Below, piece by piece: positions 58,899-64,000 of a stretch of DNA of 64,000 nucleotides (within the stretch, counting starts at the first letter, position 1; every line of letters begins with the position of its first letter). The stretch is taken from NCBI RefSeq assembly GCF_020379485.1, contig NC_063444.1, positions 8,876,652 to 8,940,651 of the forward strand. Reading direction: 5' to 3'. Made by a program: the position numbers and the translations under genes. The stretch comes from Brassica napus (lineage: Eukaryota > Streptophyta > Magnoliopsida > Brassicales > Brassicaceae). The notes under the pieces were generated by a model. The model did not search any database, was not told the DNA's origin, and saw only the letters and a list, made by a program, of their open reading frames with translations.

Positions 58899-60333
58899 AT
58901 GCGCTGCTCTTTCGTAATGAACACTCTAGTGAAGACAGGTGGCGCGTGGCTTGTTTCGCCGTCGTTGGCAGCTGTGAGGAGGATGAGTGTAGCTGGTTTC
59001 GCCACGTCATCATCATCATCTTCTGTACCCAATTGGGAAGGTGGAGTTTCCATGGTACAAGGAGCTTCCAGAGGCATCGGCCTCGAGTTTGTGAGCCTCT
59101 TGAATCTTTTATTCAGCTGAGATCAAACATTAGATCCAAACCTGTCTGTTTAAGCTAAAGCTTTTCACGTTTTTTTGTGTAGGTAAGGCAGTTGTTAGAG
59201 AACAATAAGAAAGGACATGTTGTTGCCACTTGCCGGAATCCAAAAGAAGCAACAAGTCTCATTAATCTGAAGAATAGCTTCTCTGAGAGGCTTTTCATCC
59301 AAAAGCTTGATGTTACAGATGAAACCACCATTGAGGTTAATATTCTCTTCCTTCGAATTTGTCTTAAAAGTGGATCTTGTGGCTAGTCTCTTCCTTTTTT
59401 TCTGAAACTGTGTCATTGGTATTGACTAGGAATCAGCGGAATCTGTAAGAGAAAGATATGGTTCTCTCAACTTACTTATAAACGCAACTGGTATACTTTC
59501 AATTCCTGGTGTATTGCAGCCAGGTATGAGTAGTTTTTTTCATTTGATGACTAATCAAGAGACATTAGTTTGAGGACTAACCAATGAAGCTTAATCTTTT
59601 CATTTTGATGTCAGTACAGAAACAACATTGAACAAGGTTGAAAAATCATCATTGATGCTTGCATATGAGGTTAACGCGGTTGGTCCAATTCTAGTAATGA
59701 AGGTAAGCACTCCAAATTCCCTTTGCTTTTCTAAAGGAGTTGCCTTTAGATTGTGCCACAGGCCCACAGAGTGAGAAATGGGTTGATAGCTAATCTAAGT
59801 AATGCATGGACAAATCAATCAATCATGAAAAATTTATGTTGCCTTTGTTGTAGCATATGTGGCCTCTCCTCAAGGCTGGTGGAGGAAATGGAACCGAGAG
59901 GGAAGTTGCTGTTGTAGCCAATTTAAGCGCACGAGTTGGATCCATTGGAGATAACAAACTTGGTGGTTGGCACTCTTACAGAGCTTCAAAAACCGCACTC
60001 AACCAATGTACTGCATATTTGAAAAAGTCTTGATCTTATTGGTAAGAACTGAGAAAACAAAACCATTAACTTTTGTTCCAAACTTTTGCTTACGCAGTGA
60101 CGAAGAATGTATCGGTTGAGTTGGGTAGGAGGAAGGATCCTGTGGTATGCATTCTACTGCATCCAGGCACGGTAGACACTGATCTCTCTCGACCGTTCCA
60201 AAGAAATGTTCCTGAAGGAAAGCTTTTCACAAAAGAGTACTCTGTTCAGAAACTATTGCACATCATCAACAATGCAAAGAAACAAGACAACGGCAAGTTC
60301 TTTGCTTGGGATGGCCAGGAGATACCTTGGTGA
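58899..60333 (+). CDS. Short-chain dehydrogenase/reductase, C-factor-like
   Basis: NAD(P)-dependent oxidoreductase of the SDR superfamily; substrate unknown. Six exons give 303 residues: 58899-59090, 59183-59335, 59430-59523, 59620-59702, 59854-60007 and 60098-60333. The N-terminus (MRCSFVMNTLVKTGGAWLVSPSLAAVRRMS) is basic and Ser-rich, suggesting organelle import. The coenzyme loop is VQGASRGIGLEF, INATGIL fills the place of the usual NAG motif, and the active site YxxxK is in SYRASKTALN. The C-terminus (LHPGTVDTDLSRPFQ; GKFFAWDGQEIPW) is typical of CsgA-like SDRs. A second start at 58917 is possible. Position matches At4g20760. Confidence 0.88.
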
Positions 60334-60564
60334 TACTTTAAATTCTATTATTATGTCCAAATTCTATTGGATTCTTGCTCTTTCTTGGTTTGGTAGCTAT
60401 CCCTTTTGAGTAATACTTAATAACCTTGGAGTGAGTGTCCAGAAGTTGAGAGCTTTCTGAATATTCAATATCATTCCAATCTATTTTCCCTTTTCTTGAA
60501 ACAATTCAATAATTGATGTGATGGTACAATCTTTAATCTACAGTGTGTTTACCTTTACAAGCTA

Positions 60565-62904
60565 TTACATGTTCTCTGTGATCCAGCTATGACCTGGAGT
60601 CTTATACACTCTGTTTTTGTTCATCAACCCTTGAAGAGCTGCAGCTTCATCCCACCGTCTCACAGAAGTATATATGTTGCTTAGCAGCACATAAGTTGCT
60701 GAGTTCTGAGGATCCAGAGCTATGAGTTTCTCTGCGATTCGTCTAGCCAAGCTCACATCACCATGGACTCTACATGAACTAAGCAGAATCTCCCATAGAA
60801 CAGAGCTGTTTTTGTATGGTGTAGCTTCTGCAAGTGCCTCTGCGTCTTCAAGCCGGCCAGCTCTTCCAAGACAATCAACTATACAGATGTAATGATCCAG
60901 CTCCGGCTCAATACCATGATCTCTCTGCATGGAACTGAGTATCTCAAGCCCGGTGTCCACCAGTCCTGAGTGGTTACAAGCAGTCAACAGGGAGACAAAA
61001 GTTATCCAGTCTGGCCTCTCTCCCCTTGAAATCATCTCTCTGTAGAGACCAACAGCTTCGTCACCTCGTCCGTTATGAGCATACCCGTGTATCATCTCGT
61101 TCCAAAGAACTATGCTTTTAACCAACACGGTATCAAACAACTCTCGAGCCGAGTCTAGTTCACCGCACTTACAGTACATATCCGTAAGAGCGGTTTCAAC
61201 AAAGGGATCACTTGCATATCCGCTCTTCACTACATGTCCATGAAACTGTCTTCCATGGAGCAAACTACATAACCTCGAACAGCTACCTAACAAAGTAGCG
61301 TATGAAGTTTCATTAGGAAACAACACACCAGTCTGAAGCAATCTTCTGAATAGCATTAAAGCTTTTGTGTCAAGCAAGTTGCGACTGAGACCTGCCATCA
61401 TGGAGTTCCAACAAGCTATATCTAGTTCTGTTATACAATCATCAAAGATGTGTTCAGATGTCTCTACCTTCTCACATTCAGAGTACATTGCAATAAGACC
61501 ACTAACTATGTGACTGTTCCTAGAAACATTGGTCCTTATCACCACACCGTGGATCTGTTTTCCTCCTCCTAGAAATCTCAATCTCGCGCATGAGCTTAGT
61601 ATCACACTCAAAGTTGTTCTATCTGGTTTCAGATTCTGAAGCTGCATTTCTCTGAACTGGTTTATTGTTTCCTCATAGTGTTCAAACTTGGAGTAGCCAG
61701 AGAGCAAAGCATTCCAAGCGGTAACACTGGGGCTAGGCATGCCACTGAATATACTCCTACCAGTTTCAACATCCCCTGAACGAAAGCAAGCTCCAAGAAC
61801 AGAAGTGCATGTAACTTCGTTCGGTTCAAAACCACACTCTCTCATTCTCTTATAATATTCAATCGATTTGTGACTTTGATAGTCCTGACCAAACCCAGCT
61901 ATCATAATGTTCCAAGAGACAACATTCACTTTATGCATCTCAGTAAAAATCAGCTCTGCACTATTCATGTCTTCATACTTTGCGCAAGTTTCGAGCAGAG
62001 AGTTGTTCAGATGGAGATCTCCTTGTAACCCAAGTCTCAACATGAGACTATGGATCTGTTTCCCCAAAACATTGCGATAGATTTCACTAGAGCTATCACA
62101 TTCTTCTCTTGGAGCAGAGATCCTGAGAATATTAGATAAGCAAACAGGATCCACCTGGACACCTTTCTCGCACATCGATCTAAACATGTGAACTGCCTCC
62201 AAAACTCTATTCTCCCGAGCTAACCCGTTGATCACAGCGGTAAAAGAGACCTCATTAGGCTCAGAGAGACATTCAAAGACGCTAACACCATGTTCAACCA
62301 TTAGCCCGCACTTAGCATACATAGACAACAAAGCATTGCCAACGAAAATGTTATCATCAAGACCAACTTTAACAGCAATCCCGTGACATCTCATACCCGT
62401 TACACCATCCAAAAGCTTGCTACAAGCGCTCAAAACGCTAGCTAGCGTGAACCGAGAAGGCAAAAACCCTTGAGAAACCATCCTCTCATAAACAACCAAA
62501 GCTTCCTCCTCTAAACCTTTACGTACCAAGACGCTAATCATGTTGTTCCACGACACTACATCTCTCTCAGGCATTGCATCAAACACCTCAGTGGCTTCAC
62601 CCAAGTTCCCAACTTTACAACAAAACGTCAGGAAAGCATTCCACGAGTAAACATCTCTCACAGGCATTTCGTAGAACACCTTACGTGCGTAACCTTTATC
62701 ACCACACTCGCAGTATAAGTCTAGTAAGCGATTACAGAGATAAGTATCGCCTACAAATCCAGTCCGAAGGATGGACCCATGAATGATTTTACCGGAAAGT
62801 TTACACTTTTGATCTTTGCAAAGACGTAAGAGATTCGCTAAGTAACGATTGCTTCCACTAGGCATATTTACTCTGATTCTGAGCTCAAAGCTCTGTTTTG
62901 ACAA
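60565..62904 (-). CDS. PPR protein, PLS class with E-type C-terminus
   Basis: Organelle RNA-binding PPR protein, of the class mostly involved in RNA editing. One exon, 779 residues. Repeats alternate P, L and S types (DTYLCNRLLDLYCECGDKGY; DVVSWNNMISVLVRKGLEEE; DPFVETALTDMYCKCGELDS). The end matches E and E+ like motifs (SSVLWEILLSSCRVHGDVSL; ATYVLLSNIYTSVRRWDEAA; PGHSWITE), and there is no DYW deaminase domain. Editing PPRs lacking DYW usually rely on a partner deaminase (family knowledge). The start at 62904 is the first ATG; a second in-frame Met (MPSGSNR) follows 13 residues later. Position matches At4g20770. The stop lies 231 bases from the convergent SDR stop. Confidence 0.9.
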   Translation of the reverse strand: MSKQSFELRIRVNMPSGSNRYLANLLRLCKDQKCKLSGKIIHGSILRTGFVGDTYLCNRLLDLYCECGDKGYARKVFYEMPVRDVYSWNAFLTFCCKVGNLGEATEVFDAMPERDVVSWNNMISVLVRKGLEEEALVVYERMVSQGFLPSRFTLASVLSACSKLLDGVTGMRCHGIAVKVGLDDNIFVGNALLSMYAKCGLMVEHGVSVFECLSEPNEVSFTAVINGLARENRVLEAVHMFRSMCEKGVQVDPVCLSNILRISAPREECDSSSEIYRNVLGKQIHSLMLRLGLQGDLHLNNSLLETCAKYEDMNSAELIFTEMHKVNVVSWNIMIAGFGQDYQSHKSIEYYKRMRECGFEPNEVTCTSVLGACFRSGDVETGRSIFSGMPSPSVTAWNALLSGYSKFEHYEETINQFREMQLQNLKPDRTTLSVILSSCARLRFLGGGKQIHGVVIRTNVSRNSHIVSGLIAMYSECEKVETSEHIFDDCITELDIACWNSMMAGLSRNLLDTKALMLFRRLLQTGVLFPNETSYATLLGSCSRLCSLLHGRQFHGHVVKSGYASDPFVETALTDMYCKCGELDSARELFDTVLVKSIVLWNEMIHGYAHNGRGDEAVGLYREMISRGERPDWITFVSLLTACNHSGLVDTGLEILSSMQRDHGIEPELDHYICIVDCLGRAGRLEDAEALAEATPYKNSSVLWEILLSSCRVHGDVSLARRIAEKLIALDPQNSATYVLLSNIYTSVRRWDEAAALQGLMNKNRVYKTPGHSWITENM

Positions 62905-63490
62905 ACAATGAGGAGGTGCGTGTTTGTGTAATAATTATAAAAAAATGCAAAATCTATTAAATAAAATTATTTCGGATAAAAATTATTAAATTAATATTTA
63001 AAATAAAAAATTTAGAATCACTTTATACTTCTTCTATTTCAAAATGATCATTGGTTTTCTTTTAAAGTATAGAGTTTCAACTTTTAATATATTTTTATCA
63101 GACAAAAAACAGTAGTTGTAAATTTTTTAGAAATTAATTGTATTTATTGAATTATAATTAACAGAATAATAGAAAACAGTTAATTAAAAATAATGTATTT
63201 ATAATCAAATTTAAGATTTTTTTTTTGTAAAGACTTCAAAACATACATCTCTTTAAAATGGAATAGATTATAGAAAAATAAACTCAAATGACTATAATCC
63301 AAGTTTAGAGTTATTACCCGAAGCAAATTTACCAGAAAAATTATAGCAAAGAAATGCACTAAAAGCTCTAGATTATACAATTAGTCTACATTATCAATAA
63401 TACAAATCTCGCTATCCATAAACTTTTAGTTTAGAGTTATTACCCAAAACAAATTTACCTGAAAAATTATAGCAAAAAAAATGCACTAAG
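62905..63490. other. AT-rich intergenic DNA with a tandem duplication
   Basis: A segment of about 60 bp containing AGTTTAGAGTTATTACCC...AAATGCACTA occurs at about 63302-63360 and again at 63429-63487, separated by about 70 bp. The sequence near 63030 (CTTCTATTTCAAAATGATCA) resembles a common Brassicaceae MITE end. No gene is seen. Confidence 0.5.
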
Positions 63491-64000
63491 AGGAAGAGCT
63501 TCACCGACGAAGGTTTGCTCTTGCTCCTACCTTCTCCTTTACTCTGTTTTTGGTTTGCTTTTGCTCCTACCTTCTCCTTTTCGTCCGATATGTGGGTCAC
63601 CCTAGAGGAAGAGCTTCACCGACGAAGATTTCTCGGCCGGAATCAGAGGTAGTTTGGCTCTCCGGTGTGGCTACGAGGGTGGAGAGATGGTGGCTGGTGC
63701 AAGGGTCGGGTTTTAGGGTTATTGAAGGGCTCAAGTTTTCATCTTTTGGGTCCTTCGCCGACGAGTTGATAGCGTGTGTGGAGGTTACGGCGGCTCCTTC
63801 TCCAGATCTGGTGTCGATTCTTCTAGATCGGCCTTGTCGTGGTATGTTCCAAGGAGTGGTGTCAGAAATTAGAATGGTGGCTCCCCTCGGCGTCTGAGTC
63901 CCTCTCTTATGTCCGACGCCGTATGTGCTCCGGAGGTAGCTTTACTCGGAGGCGCGTCTCAAGCCGGAGGTTAGTCTAATGTCTAGTGTGTGCTATGAAA
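63488..64000 (+). other. GC-richer unclassified sequence running off the window, possible retroelement 5' region
   Basis: GC content rises sharply here. AGAGGAAGAGCTTCACCGAC occurs at about 63487 and again at 63603, flanking repeats of TTGCTCCTACCTTCTCCTTT. A 115-codon frame (63550-63897) covers part of it, but I recognise no domain. The composition resembles GC-rich 5' regions of plant LINE-type elements. A host gene's first exon is possible. The rest lies outside the window. Confidence 0.35.

Overview
The window is plant nuclear DNA from a Brassicaceae genome, most likely Brassica or a close relative. Genes have short AT-rich introns, the intergenic DNA is very AT-rich, and the mobile elements (CACTA, copia, Helitron, hAT-like MITEs) are of Brassicaceae type. 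The recognised genes match, in order, a stretch of Arabidopsis thaliana chromosome 4 around At4g20320 to At4g20770. Locus names are recalled from memory, not searched.

Layout: CTP synthase (+, 5' end outside the window), RNase H2 subunit B (+, with a 4.7 kb copia element in intron 3), ALKBH6 (+), chloroplast EF-Tu (+), an ESCRT-III VPS2-like gene (-) split by an 8.2 kb CACTA transposon, LSD1 (+), the JmjC demethylase JMJ14 (+, with its first two exons duplicated), gamma-SNAP (-), a small tapetum-type secreted protein (+), the subtilase SBT2.2 (-), the spliceosomal protein SmB (-), a UDP-arabinose 4-epimerase-like gene (-), the PPR protein EMB3131-like (+), a short-chain dehydrogenase (+) and a second PPR protein (-). 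These are ordinary dispersed housekeeping and regulatory genes; I see no operon-like functional cluster.

The interest lies in how mobile DNA has reshaped the block. The CACTA element carries both expected genes (a TNP2-type transposase and a second coiled-coil protein), has intact 15 bp ends and a GCA target duplication, and sits four bases inside exon 2 of the VPS2-like gene. The copia element has 122 bp LTRs differing at one site and one open 1436-codon gag-pol frame, so it looks young. Between SmB and the epimerase lies a Helitron-like element holding a poly(A) retroposon (16 bp target duplication) and a hAT-like MITE. An internally deleted copia element lies upstream of the EMB3131-like gene.

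In A. thaliana the site between EF-Tu and LSD1 holds TSF, as I recall; here it holds the VPS2-like gene. A VPS2 gene also sits near the paralogous SmB, subtilase and epimerase genes on A. thaliana chromosome 5, so this copy may be a retained whole-genome duplicate. Exon borders were placed by eye from GT-AG sites, reading frame and family knowledge. Exon lengths sum to whole codons for every multi-exon host gene that is complete in the window.
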